Shown here: piece by piece, positions 52,022-61,095 of the stretch
Layout: each line of letters starts with the position of its first letter
Position numbering within the stretch: the first letter of the stretch is position 1
From: Marinococcus luteus_A
GTDB lineage: Bacteria; Bacillota; Bacilli; Bacillales; Marinococcaceae
Assembly: GCF_034497705.1 (NCBI RefSeq)
Contig: NZ_JAXRUV010000010.1
Coordinates: 1-64,000, forward strand
Length of the DNA stretch: 64,000 bases
Direction of reading: 5' to 3'
Translations under genes and position numbers: made by a program
Notes under the pieces: model-generated
Database searches by the model: none
Seen by the model: only the letters and a program-made list of their open reading frames with translations
What the model was told of the DNA's origin: nothing

Positions 52022-53445
52022 CACAGGTAAATAGTTACATTAACTCCCTTCCCCGTTACGATGAAAAGAAAGTGGATGCTTTTTTTACGGAAGCAGCCAA
52101 ACATATGCCTCACAAAATCATCTCCCTCGACGACGATCCAACCGGCGTCCAGACTGTCCACGGCGTACCGGTGTATACAGACTGGGAGGAGTCGACAATC
52201 CGGGAGGCCTTTGAAGACGAGCGGCAGCTCATTTTCATTCTCACAAATTCGCGTTCCTTCTCTGAAGCCGAAACAACGAAGGTCCATACCGACATCGCAG
52301 AGCGAATAGCCCGCGTATCTGAAGAAAAAAATCAGCCGTTTCTGCTGATCAGCCGGGGAGATTCCACCCTGCGGGGTCACTATCCGCTGGAAACAGAGGT
52401 TTTAAAAGATACACTCGAGTCCCGGACAGGCCAAGCGGTGGAGGGAGAAATTCTTATTCCCTTTTTTGAACAGGGTAACCGGCGAACCGCCTTTGACGTG
52501 CACTACATTCAGCAGGGGGAAACCTTTGTCCCCGTAGCGGAGACAGAGTTTGCCCGCGACCGGATGTTTGGATTTGCTTCGAGCCACTTAGGCGAATATG
52601 TAGAAGAAAAAACAGGCGGCAGATTTAAGAGGGAAGATGTTATTTCCATCTCTCTCGACGAGCTACGGGCCCTGGACTTCGAAGCGATCGGATCTAAACT
52701 CGGACAGGCTGCTTCCTTTCAAAAGGTTATCGTCAACGCTGTCAGTGAAACAGATGTAAAAGTATTCTGTATTGCTTTGTTCCGGGCCGTAAATAACAGT
52801 AAAAACTTTCTATTCCGAACAGCGGCGACGTTTACAAAAGAAATTGGCGGTATCACCCGCAAACCTTATTTGGACGCAGGCAGCCTCTTCAAGCATCAAA
52901 GTGATCATGGCGGCCTAATTATTATCGGCTCCCATGTGCAAAAATCGACGGAGCAGCTCGAAGTCCTAAAACAGCTGACCGATATTCAATTCGTTGAATT
53001 TTACTGTTCAGCAGTGATGGGCGAGGAAGCATTTCAAAAGGAAACCCACCGTGTTCAGCAGATCGTCGATAGCTTTATCGAGCAGGGAACTACAGTGTGT
53101 GTCTACACTTCCCGGGAACGTATTGACTTAGGGGAAAATAGAAAAGAAGAAGAGCTCGCGCTATCCGTAAAAATTTCCAATGCCGTCACAAGCTTTGTGA
53201 AGAACGCTGCTTGCCAGCCGGCATTTGTTGTGGCGAAAGGCGGTATTACATCGAGCGATGTCGGCACGAAGGGGTTATTCGTAAAAAAAGCAGAAGTGCT
53301 TGGGCAGATTGCTCCGGGTGTGCCCGTCTGGCAGACAGATGAGAAAAGCCGTTTTCCTGGTATTCCTTATGTAATTTTCCCGGGAAATGTAGGAGAAAGA
53401 GAAACATTGCAGCGCGTCGTACAAACCCTGCAGAAGCATATATAA
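52018..53445 (+). CDS. Four-carbon acid sugar kinase (DUF1537, OtnK/DtnK-like)
   Basis: A 475-residue kinase. The N-terminal domain carries the substrate-binding DDDPTGVQTVHGVPVYTDW and SRGDSTLRGHYPLE motifs; the C-terminal nucleotide-binding domain includes VVAKGGITSSDVGTKGL. Characterised DUF1537 kinases phosphorylate 3-keto acid sugars formed by an adjacent dehydrogenase. GTG 52018 overlaps the dehydrogenase stop by 4 bp. No class II aldolase (OtnC), isomerase (OtnI) or PdxA2 gene is adjacent, so the pathway is incomplete here. Confidence 0.9.
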   Translation: MTQVNSYINSLPRYDEKKVDAFFTEAAKHMPHKIISLDDDPTGVQTVHGVPVYTDWEESTIREAFEDERQLIFILTNSRSFSEAETTKVHTDIAERIARVSEEKNQPFLLISRGDSTLRGHYPLETEVLKDTLESRTGQAVEGEILIPFFEQGNRRTAFDVHYIQQGETFVPVAETEFARDRMFGFASSHLGEYVEEKTGGRFKREDVISISLDELRALDFEAIGSKLGQAASFQKVIVNAVSETDVKVFCIALFRAVNNSKNFLFRTAATFTKEIGGITRKPYLDAGSLFKHQSDHGGLIIIGSHVQKSTEQLEVLKQLTDIQFVEFYCSAVMGEEAFQKETHRVQQIVDSFIEQGTTVCVYTSRERIDLGENRKEEELALSVKISNAVTSFVKNAACQPAFVVAKGGITSSDVGTKGLFVKKAEVLGQIAPGVPVWQTDEKSRFPGIPYVIFPGNVGERETLQRVVQTLQKHI

Positions 53446-53448
53446 CAA

Positions 53449-53497
53449 ACAGAACCGGCGGGAAATTTGTAATGACCCGCCGGTTCTTCTATTTTTT
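53449..53497. terminator. Bidirectional terminator, DUF1537 kinase / thiE
   Basis: GAACCGGCGGG and CCCGCCGGTTC arms followed by T-rich sequence; convergent units. Its right end overlaps the thiE stop. Confidence 0.85.
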
Positions 53498-54148
53498 CTG
53501 TTTTTCTGCCGGGCCATTCAAACGGCTGCGAAGCTCTCTTGCAGCATCTTCTGGCGCTTCGGCCAGACTGATCGCGGAGATCAGTGAAACCCCGTCAGCC
53601 CCCGCCTCCACAATATCAGCGGCGTTGGAGACATCGATGCCGCCGATTCCTACAATCGGAAGAGCAATGCCTTCCGCCCGCAGCCGGCGGATGCCTTCAA
53701 GCCCGACCGGTGCTTTGGCATCTTCCTTAGTATCAGTCGCAAACATCGGACCCACGCCCAGGTAGTCCGCCCCGTCTGCAGCCGCCCGGTGTGCTTCTTC
53801 AATAGTGCGCACGGATACCCCGATCACCATGCGGGAAGGGCAGCGTTCTTTAACTTTAGAAGCCGGGTCGTCCTCCTGCCCGATATGAATTCCGTCTGCT
53901 TCGAGCCGGATCGCCATATCCACATCGTCATTAACAATAAACGGAACATGAAAAGCAGCACATTGAGCCTTCATCCTCCGGCCGAGCCGCCACTTTTCCT
54001 CTTCAAGCAGCGCTCCCTGGCCTTTTTCGCGGAACTGGAAGCACGTAATGCCGCCCTGAAGAGCTTTTTGCAGTACCTCTTCCGGGTCTCGTCCTCCCGT
54101 ATTGTTGCTTCCCATAATAAAATACAGCTTCAAAATCTCTTTATCCAT
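53489..54148 (-). CDS. thiE: Thiamine-phosphate synthase
   Basis: A 219-residue TIM barrel. HMP-PP/THZ-P binding motifs FQFREKG, VNDDVDMAIRLEADGIHIGQED, and the phosphate loop VGIGGIDVSNA. It joins HMP pyrophosphate and HET phosphate to thiamine phosphate. Last gene of thiD-thiM-thiE. Confidence 0.96.
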   Translation of the reverse strand: MDKEILKLYFIMGSNNTGGRDPEEVLQKALQGGITCFQFREKGQGALLEEEKWRLGRRMKAQCAAFHVPFIVNDDVDMAIRLEADGIHIGQEDDPASKVKERCPSRMVIGVSVRTIEEAHRAAADGADYLGVGPMFATDTKEDAKAPVGLEGIRRLRAEGIALPIVGIGGIDVSNAADIVEAGADGVSLISAISLAEAPEDAARELRSRLNGPAEKQKK

Positions 54149-54160
54149 GGTTTCAGCTCC

Positions 54161-54964
54161 CTATGATTCCTGTTTGACGCGGATATAGTGGCGCAGATCC
54201 ATTTCCTGTGTTGCATGGAGGGCGTTCAATAATTCAATTTGAAAGGAGCCTGGGCCCTCCCGTGTCGTTAAACTGCCTGCGATTTCCGCTGCCGCCCCGT
54301 AATAAGCAAGTGCAGCCGCTACTGCTCCAGCCGAATACTGGACGGTTAAAAAGGATCCTGCAATTGAACTGAGAAGGCAGCCGGTGCCGGTTACTTTTGT
54401 CAGCAGGGTATGGCCATTCTGCACGATAAATACTTCACCCTGATGAGCTACTGCGTCTTCTATTCCGGTCACCGCTGCAATTGCTTCAAACTTTCTTGCG
54501 GCTTCTTTAGCAAGCTTCGGATTATCTGCTTCCCCTGAAGCGTCCACACCCTGCACGTTTCCGCTTTCACCTAGCAGCGCGGCCATTTCTCCTGCATTTG
54601 CACGGATCAGCGCCACATCCAGCTCTTCGAGAAGAGCAATTGCCGTTTCTGTCCGATAAGCCGTCGCGCCCGCCCCTACGGGATCCAGCACTACGGGTAT
54701 ACCCTTTTCATTAGCTGCTTTACCGGCAAGCCGCATCGCCTTCACCTGTTCGCGGTTCAGCGTACCAATGTTGAGTACAAGTGCATTCGCTGCCTTGGCC
54801 ATTTCCGCTGCTTCCTCCGGCGCGTTTGCCATCACCGGGGATGCGCCCATCGACAGCAGTCCATTTGCAGTAAAATTAGTTACTACTGTGTTCGTAATAT
54901 TATGAATCAGCGGCCGTGTTTTTCGTACTTCCTCCAGCAGACCTATAACTTCCTTTGCTTTCAT
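54161..54964 (-). CDS. thiM: Hydroxyethylthiazole kinase
   Basis: A 267-residue ribokinase-like kinase. PLIHNITNTVVTNFTANG at the N-terminus, DPVGAGATAYR, and the catalytic TKVTGTGCLLSS with Cys. It salvages the thiazole half of thiamine. 12 bp before thiE and 17 bp after thiD. Confidence 0.96.
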   Translation of the reverse strand: MKAKEVIGLLEEVRKTRPLIHNITNTVVTNFTANGLLSMGASPVMANAPEEAAEMAKAANALVLNIGTLNREQVKAMRLAGKAANEKGIPVVLDPVGAGATAYRTETAIALLEELDVALIRANAGEMAALLGESGNVQGVDASGEADNPKLAKEAARKFEAIAAVTGIEDAVAHQGEVFIVQNGHTLLTKVTGTGCLLSSIAGSFLTVQYSAGAVAAALAYYGAAAEIAGSLTTREGPGSFQIELLNALHATQEMDLRHYIRVKQES

Positions 54965-54981
54965 GCCGATCCCTCATTTCT

Positions 54982-55794
54982 TTATTTTAACAGTTGATCG
55001 AGTGGAACGCGCACTCCCCAGTGGTTGACCGGTCCATTGCCTTTACCAATCTCAAGGGGGTGGGCAATCGCATTGGTAATATATTCTTTGCTTTCCTGCA
55101 CTGCTAAATAGATGGATTTCCCTCGTGCAAGCTTTGCGGCAATCGCGGCTGATAGTGTACAGCCTGTACCGTGCGTATGCCTTGTATCCGTCCGTGGCGA
55201 ACGGAAATAGTGAATTTCTCCGTCGACGTACAAAATATCGACTGCGTCTTCTTTCATATGGCCGCCCTTGACCAGCGCTGCCCGGGCCCCTAATTCATCA
55301 ACAATTTTTTTAGCAGCTGCTTCCATCTCTTCTAGGGACTGGACCTGAAAGTCCGTCAGGCTTGCTGCCTCAGCCATATTCGGCGTAACGACTGCGGCCA
55401 GAGGAAGAAATTCATTTTTCATGACTTCAAGCGTCTCCTTCTCAGACAGAGAATCTCCGCTTGTAGCAACCATCACCGGGTCGATAACCACCGGCAGGTC
55501 ATATTTTTTCAGCATGTTCACCGTCGTGCGGATCATATTTGGCGTTGCAATCATTCCGGTTTTTACCGCATCCGGCATAATATCATCAAAGACGGAATCC
55601 AGCTGGGCCTGAAGCAGACTGGTACTCATATGCTCCACCCGCTGAACCCCGGTCGTATTTTGCGCGAGCACACTCGTAATAGCAGACATTCCATATGCTT
55701 CACATTCCTGAAATGCTTTCAAATCAGCCTGGATGCCAGCCCCGCCGGTAGGATCTGTTCCGGCGATGGTTAATACTTTAGGTACCTGTGGCAT
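54982..55794 (-). CDS. thiD: Hydroxymethylpyrimidine/phosphomethylpyrimidine kinase family protein
   Basis: A 270-residue ribokinase-family HMP(-P) kinase. TIAGTDPTGGAGIQADLKAF, DPVMVATSGDSL, and the catalytic DTRHTHGTGCTLSAAIAA. Bacilli also have pyridoxine-kinase paralogues of similar sequence (PdxK), but the thi operon and TPP riboswitch support ThiD. The ATG follows AAGGAGGATACAACG. Confidence 0.94.
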   Translation of the reverse strand: MPQVPKVLTIAGTDPTGGAGIQADLKAFQECEAYGMSAITSVLAQNTTGVQRVEHMSTSLLQAQLDSVFDDIMPDAVKTGMIATPNMIRTTVNMLKKYDLPVVIDPVMVATSGDSLSEKETLEVMKNEFLPLAAVVTPNMAEAASLTDFQVQSLEEMEAAAKKIVDELGARAALVKGGHMKEDAVDILYVDGEIHYFRSPRTDTRHTHGTGCTLSAAIAAKLARGKSIYLAVQESKEYITNAIAHPLEIGKGNGPVNHWGVRVPLDQLLK

Positions 55795-55834
55795 TCGTTG
55801 TATCCTCCTTCAGAAGGAATCCTGCTTTAGGTTC

Positions 55835-55990
55835 AAAAAAAGCTCACCCCCTGAAAGTAGAGAGTGAGCTTTGGCGTATACGTACGTATTTGTATAAAAC
55901 GAAGCTCCACTTCCCTACGCTGGTACTACCCAGATCAGGTTCGAAGGGACCAAGAATGGTTCTTGTCTCAGCGCAGGCGCCCCTAGCGGA
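55835..55990 (-). promoter_or_regulatory. TPP riboswitch with intrinsic terminator (thiDME leader)
   Basis: Minus strand: the aptamer (~55902-55990) has the THI-box signatures GGGGCGCC, GCTGAGA, CCTTCGAACCTGATCTGG and GTAGTACCAGCGTAGGGAAG. A terminator (55835-55872) follows, with AAAGCTCACTC and GGGTGAGCTTTTTTT arms. TPP binding should terminate transcription ahead of thiD. Confidence 0.97.
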
Positions 55991-56035
55991 TTCCTTACTA
56001 TTTTTCTCAATCGTACGTGACGCACAGTCCTAATG

Positions 56036-59000
56036 TCAATTTTTTTCATTATCGCCGGGCTTTTTATTTTTGTCCGTATCCTTCGGGGCACGGTCCCGTT
56101 CCTCGTTTTGTGAGTTGCCGACGATACGTTCGAGAAGGTACAGAATCTCATCCCGCGACAAGTCTTCGCGTTTTTTATCTTCTATATTCTCAGGTTCCTT
56201 GCTCTCTTCTGTAGTTTCATTTTTCTGCTGGTCTTCATTATTATTCTGTTCTTCCTGTTCTCTCTTTTCCCGTTCCTTGCGTCTTTCTTCTACTTCCCAG
56301 CCGTACATATAGCCTCCGTCCGGCATGGCGAATTTTTTATTCATGCTTCTTGTTTCCTTGGTAAACAAGGTATAGAGCGTTGGAATAATAAACAGCGTCA
56401 GGAACGTACTGCTGATGAGACCGCCAATAACCGCAATACCCATTGGCTGCTGAATTTCTGATCCTTCCCCGAAACCGAGGGCAAGCGGCAGCACACCAAG
56501 GATAGTCGTAGAAGCTGTCATCAGAATAGGACGTGCCCGCTTTTTCACAGATTCAATGACTGCTTCTCTTACCGGCATCCCCCGTTCCACCAGCTGATTC
56601 GTATAATCAACAAGCACAATCGCGTTGTTAACAACAATACCTGCAAGTACAATCAAGCCGATAAACACAGTGATACTAAGTGGTGTCTGGGTTGCAAACA
56701 GGGCAAGCATAACACCGATCACGACCAGCGGCACGCTGAACATTACCACAAATGGATATTTGAATGATTCAAACTGGCCGGCCATGACGAGATAAATGAA
56801 CACTACCGCCAGCAGGAAGGCAAACACCAGACTTTGAATGCTGTCATCGAGAAGCTCCTGTTCGCCAGAGAAGTTCAAGGTAGTCGCCGCTCCTGTATCC
56901 ACGTCGTCAATTGTGTCTTCAATTAACGTAGAGGTTTCGTTCAGGCTTGTACCGGAGCCATATGTGACTGTAAATTCAGTACTCCGCTCCTGATCAAGCC
57001 GGTTAATAACCGCAGGCCCCTCTCCTTCTTCAATATCAGCGACGTCGCTTAAGCTGACATATTCTCCTTCCGGAGTAGCAAGCTGCAGGCTTTCAAGGTC
57101 ATCCTGATTCTCAAGGGAGTCCTCTGCATACTGCACGTTAACATTCAGCGCACCTTCGTTATCTGTCTGAATCGTCGATGCTACTTCCCCGCTTGTCGTG
57201 CTGTTCACCGTTTCGGCTATTTCAGCAGGTGTCAGACCGTTATCCTGCGCTTCGTCTTCATTAATCTGAACCTGGATTTCCGGTGCTGTCTCTTCATCTG
57301 ACGTTTCTACATTACGAATCGTGTTTTCACTTTCAAGCTCCGACTGCACTTCATTTGCGTCTTCCTCGAGCCGCTCTTCATTTTCATTTGAGAGCGTAAA
57401 TTCCACGGAATTCGCTTCCCCACCGCCGATGGCTGCAGAAGACGATAACGAAATGTCCGCCTGCTCGTCAGTGTTCTCCACATCGGATTCAATTTCTTCA
57501 ATCATTTCTTCGGTCGATATATCCCGGTCTTCGAGATCCTCCATTGTAACTGTAATAGAAGCTTCGTTAGAGCCCGAGCTCCCACCACCGCCGCCTCCAG
57601 CTGCAACTCCGCTGCCGCCCGAGCCGACTACCGCCATATAGCTTGCAATCTCATCCTGATCTTCAAGCACGCTTTCAATTTCATCAACTGTTTCACCAGT
57701 CGTTTCCAGATTCGTGCCATTTTCTTTTTCAACATCAATCGTGAAAAAGCCCTGGTCCGTCGTCGGGATAAAGTTCACCCCGGTCTGGGCAATACCGCCG
57801 GCCCCGCCAAGAAGCAGCACAAGCGTTAACAGCAGCGCGACAGCGCGGTGTCCGAGGACCCAGCGGATCGAGCGGTCCAGAAATCTCATTGGCCGGGATT
57901 TTTCACGTTTTACTTCCCTGTCTTCCGGCAGTGGCTTCAGCACACGGCTCGCAATCATCGGCACAACCGTTACAGCTACAAGCAGGGATGCAAGCAGGCT
58001 GAAGGCTACCGATAAGGCGAAGGCCTGGAAAATCTCGCCTACAATACCGGAAATAAAGACGATTGGTAAAAAGACGGCTACTGTCGTCAAGGTCGAAGCT
58101 GTAATCGCTCCGGCTACTTCCTTTGTACCGTCGAGAGCCGCCCGTTTAGGAAGCTTTTTCATCGACAGGTGCCTGTATATGTTTTCAATAACAACAATCG
58201 CGTTGTCGACAAGCATCCCGATACCAAGTGCCAGTCCACCCATGGTCATTAAGTTTAAGCTCACATTGGTAAAGTAAAGAAATGCAAAGGTTACAATAAC
58301 CGAAAACGGTATCGCAATACCGATAATGAGCGGTGTCGTTAAGTTTCTTAAGAAGAAGAAAAGAACAACCATGGCGAATACACCGCCGGCAATTAACGCA
58401 AGTGCTACACTGTTAATAGACTGCTGGACGTAATCCCCTTCATCGTAGATCATTGTAGTATCGAGATCATTATACTGGTCTTCTTCAAGCAGATCGTCCA
58501 GGGTTTCATTAAAGTCGGTAGATACCTGGGCCGTGTTGGCATCTGACTCCTTCAGCACGGTCATTTGAATGCCGGGCTCCTGATTCACTTCCGTATAGGC
58601 TGTTTGTTCCTCAGTGGTGCGCTCTACTTCTCCTACATCACCGACAGTAACCGTATCACCGGATTCATTCTGGCCGACTGATACTTCTTCTAAATCCTCA
58701 ACCCCACCGAGTTCATTGACCGTCCGGGTCGTTAACGTTTGATCCCCGGAGGTGATCGTCCCTCCTGGCTGAGTGATATTATTTGCCTGTACAGCATTAG
58801 TGACATCGGACTGGGTCACATTGTTGTCTTCAAGCGATTCCTGATCGAGCGAAATCTGAAATTCTTCGCTTAGGCCGCCGCTCGTGTCAACACTTGCAAC
58901 TCCCTCCGTCCGCTCAAGCTCGGTGACCATATCCTCCACCTGGCTCTGGGTTTCAGCCAGCCCGTTCCCTTCGGAATAAGCTGCCATTTGAATCATGCCC

Positions 59001-59401
59001 TGCGCGTCCGGATCAAATTCGATAAAGGAAGGGTCCCCGGCATCGTCTGGCAGGTTCGCGTTATTCATGGCATTGTTGATCTCCTGCTCCACATCCTCCA
59101 CCGATGTGCTCCATGAGAGTTCAAGCAGGACAAGGCTGCTGCCTTCCTCTGATTGTGAAGTCATACGGTCCAGCCCTTCGATGGTGGAGAGCTGTTCTTC
59201 CATCGGTTCTGTGACGCTGGTTTCAATTTCTTCAGGTCCGGCGCCCTCATAGTTTGTGGCTACAGCTGCGACCGGTGGTTCAATTTCCGGAAACAGCTGC
59301 AAAGGCAGATTCGTCAGCGATACGAAACCCATCATGATAAATAAAATCATGCCGACAATAGTCAGTTTCGGCCGCCGGATAGATGTGCGGGTAATTTTCA
59401 T
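56036..59401 (-). CDS. RND-family efflux transporter (AcrB/SwrC-like)
   Basis: A 1121-residue RND pump with two repeats of a large extracytoplasmic domain and ~12 helices. The proton-relay motif GIGMLVDNAIVVIEN is in TM4. Two very Gly/Ser-rich and acidic loops and a highly charged ~100-residue cytoplasmic C-tail (from RRKEREKREQEEQNN) are unusual in length. There is no adjacent adaptor or outer-membrane factor, as expected for a Gram-positive; SwrC (YerP) of B. subtilis, which exports surfactin-like lipids, is the closest functional model. ATG 59401 follows GGAGGAACG. A MarR-type palindrome lies just upstream. Confidence 0.92.
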   Translation of the reverse strand: MKITRTSIRRPKLTIVGMILFIMMGFVSLTNLPLQLFPEIEPPVAAVATNYEGAGPEEIETSVTEPMEEQLSTIEGLDRMTSQSEEGSSLVLLELSWSTSVEDVEQEINNAMNNANLPDDAGDPSFIEFDPDAQGMIQMAAYSEGNGLAETQSQVEDMVTELERTEGVASVDTSGGLSEEFQISLDQESLEDNNVTQSDVTNAVQANNITQPGGTITSGDQTLTTRTVNELGGVEDLEEVSVGQNESGDTVTVGDVGEVERTTEEQTAYTEVNQEPGIQMTVLKESDANTAQVSTDFNETLDDLLEEDQYNDLDTTMIYDEGDYVQQSINSVALALIAGGVFAMVVLFFFLRNLTTPLIIGIAIPFSVIVTFAFLYFTNVSLNLMTMGGLALGIGMLVDNAIVVIENIYRHLSMKKLPKRAALDGTKEVAGAITASTLTTVAVFLPIVFISGIVGEIFQAFALSVAFSLLASLLVAVTVVPMIASRVLKPLPEDREVKREKSRPMRFLDRSIRWVLGHRAVALLLTLVLLLGGAGGIAQTGVNFIPTTDQGFFTIDVEKENGTNLETTGETVDEIESVLEDQDEIASYMAVVGSGGSGVAAGGGGGGSSGSNEASITVTMEDLEDRDISTEEMIEEIESDVENTDEQADISLSSSAAIGGGEANSVEFTLSNENEERLEEDANEVQSELESENTIRNVETSDEETAPEIQVQINEDEAQDNGLTPAEIAETVNSTTSGEVASTIQTDNEGALNVNVQYAEDSLENQDDLESLQLATPEGEYVSLSDVADIEEGEGPAVINRLDQERSTEFTVTYGSGTSLNETSTLIEDTIDDVDTGAATTLNFSGEQELLDDSIQSLVFAFLLAVVFIYLVMAGQFESFKYPFVVMFSVPLVVIGVMLALFATQTPLSITVFIGLIVLAGIVVNNAIVLVDYTNQLVERGMPVREAVIESVKKRARPILMTASTTILGVLPLALGFGEGSEIQQPMGIAVIGGLISSTFLTLFIIPTLYTLFTKETRSMNKKFAMPDGGYMYGWEVEERRKEREKREQEEQNNNEDQQKNETTEESKEPENIEDKKREDLSRDEILYLLERIVGNSQNEERDRAPKDTDKNKKPGDNEKN

Positions 59402-59451
59402 GCATCGTTCCTCCATTGGTATGTATATTTCGGTAGTTCATCGTCTAAACT

Positions 59452-59466
59452 GTTAAGTAACTTAAC
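59452..59466. promoter_or_regulatory. Palindromic MarR-type operator
   Basis: GTTAAGTAACTTAAC, a 15-bp perfect inverted repeat (7-bp arms, one central base), between the MarR gene and the RND pump gene. It is probably bound by the MarR protein and covers the pump promoter. Confidence 0.75.
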
Positions 59467-59532
59467 TACACAAACAACCTTAAACGACTGGATGGCTTCC
59501 GTCAATGAAGATGCATGGGCGGCCTGCTTTTT

Positions 59533-60000
59533 TTATTTTTTATAAGCGTTATTAATTTCTTCTTCAAGCCGGTGTATGACCTGGGTTGCCTGCTTTAATT
59601 CTTCAAGCGGTATTTTAGCAATGTACTGGTCGACGATATAATGTTGGAAATTTGTCAATTCTTCTTTCAGCTTCCGGCCTTTCATCCCATAGACAAGCTG
59701 TGTTTCCCTTTTGTTTTCTTTATTGGCAGCACGATAAAGAAGATCTTCTTCCTCGAGACGCTTCATCGCCTGGCTTACTGCACTTTTTGAAATGCGCAGC
59801 CGGTGAGCCATCTCTGTCAGCGTCAGGCCCTCGTGCCTCAGGTTCATAAAAAACAGCGCTTCCTGGCGGGTCGTCAATTGCAGCTCCCCGAGCATCGGAA
59901 CCTCCGGCTGCAGCAGTGTACTAATATTTTCAAGCGTATTTACCGCCTGTTCAAACAGCTCCCTGTGTGTATATGGTTCCATTTCGCTCATCCCATTCAT
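59533..60000 (-). CDS. MarR-family transcriptional regulator
   Basis: A 155-residue winged-helix regulator (LTTRQEALFFMNLRHEGLT; LTEMAHRLRISKSAVSQAMK; wing ENKRETQLVYGMKGRKL). It lies upstream of the RND pump and its start overlaps the CoaW stop (TGAATG), so it is translated with coaW. It likely controls the pump through the 15-bp palindrome. Confidence 0.92.
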   Translation of the reverse strand: MNGMSEMEPYTHRELFEQAVNTLENISTLLQPEVPMLGELQLTTRQEALFFMNLRHEGLTLTEMAHRLRISKSAVSQAMKRLEEEDLLYRAANKENKRETQLVYGMKGRKLKEELTNFQHYIVDQYIAKIPLEELKQATQVIHRLEEEINNAYKK

Positions 60001-60857
60001 CCTTTTCTTTCAGCCTTCTTTGCAGCAATCTGCGGCTGTTCGTGCATGTAAGCACCTACAGCTCCACTAAATTCTCCGTAAGGAAGAAAGCATGGTTCTT
60101 TTCCGCGGAGCTTCGTGTAGCCGCCAATAATTTCTTTTAAATTGTCGTGCTTATCAAAGGTAGAGCCAATATATACTATGGAATCGGTGTTCAGCCGGTC
60201 GGCCATCTGCACACTCATCGTTGTGATTGTCTCACCAATCATTCGTACAACAGCAGCAATGTAGTCTTTATTCTCATACTCATTATTTTTCATATTCATA
60301 ATATTTCCGAAGTTGCTGGCCGTAAGATCTCCGGAAATCGGCGGCTCTTCATCAGTATAAATATCCTTTACCTTGACGTTCAGCGACCGTCCATCCCCTT
60401 CGTTTCCAAGACGCAGTATTTCTTCATATGCTTCAATACCGGTGAGAAGGTAGGAAAGGCCGATAAGCGTTCCTCCTCCCATCCCGCTGCCGCCGACGCG
60501 TTCGTATTCTTCCGGGCCGGCGAAATGTATCGAGGTTCCGGTTCCGACGTTAGTAATAATATACGTGTCCCCGTAGGTATTGTCTTCATTAAAACGCTTC
60601 CGCAAATACGAAACGCCCCTACAGGTGGCTTCAAACTCACTAATAGGTTCTGCAGGCCAGGGCAGGGACTTCCGCAGCGTTTCCGCTTTTCCTCCTGTAA
60701 TATGAATAACTGGATTGTCGATCCGGTCTTCAATCCATGTCTGCACCTTCTCCATGTCGGTGAGAGGTATTTTTTTCAGCTCCCATTCATCGTTCACACG
60801 GTAAGCAATTTTAATCAGCGTACCGCCTGCATCAATACCGACTACTTCATTTTTCAT
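59997..60857 (-). CDS. coaW: Type II pantothenate kinase
   Basis: A 286-residue ASKHA-fold kinase of the eukaryote/Staphylococcus type. VGIDAGGTLIKIAY (phosphate 1), Glu in EFEATCRGVSYL, NVGTGTSIHF, GGSGMGGGTLIGLSYLL. It catalyses the first step of CoA synthesis. Type II kinases in bacilli are less common than types I and III; whether another CoaA/CoaX exists cannot be seen here. It shares an operon with marR. Confidence 0.93.
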   Translation of the reverse strand: MKNEVVGIDAGGTLIKIAYRVNDEWELKKIPLTDMEKVQTWIEDRIDNPVIHITGGKAETLRKSLPWPAEPISEFEATCRGVSYLRKRFNEDNTYGDTYIITNVGTGTSIHFAGPEEYERVGGSGMGGGTLIGLSYLLTGIEAYEEILRLGNEGDGRSLNVKVKDIYTDEEPPISGDLTASNFGNIMNMKNNEYENKDYIAAVVRMIGETITTMSVQMADRLNTDSIVYIGSTFDKHDNLKEIIGGYTKLRGKEPCFLPYGEFSGAVGAYMHEQPQIAAKKAERKG

Positions 60858-61095
60858 TCTTCTCCCCCTGTCCCGCTTTCAAATAGTTATATCTTCTGTC
60901 GTCTCTTCGTATTTTATCCTACTTCCTGATGAATTGAAAACGATGCAGCACGCTGTTCCTTCCCGTTTTTCTTAAAATTACAGGTTTCCTGCTTCGCAAC
61001 GGCGTTAATTTTGTTAAAATAATACTAATGCCTGATACGCAGGTATCTATAACAAGGTCCTCCGTTTCAACATAGAGGAAGAATGGGGAAAGCAG

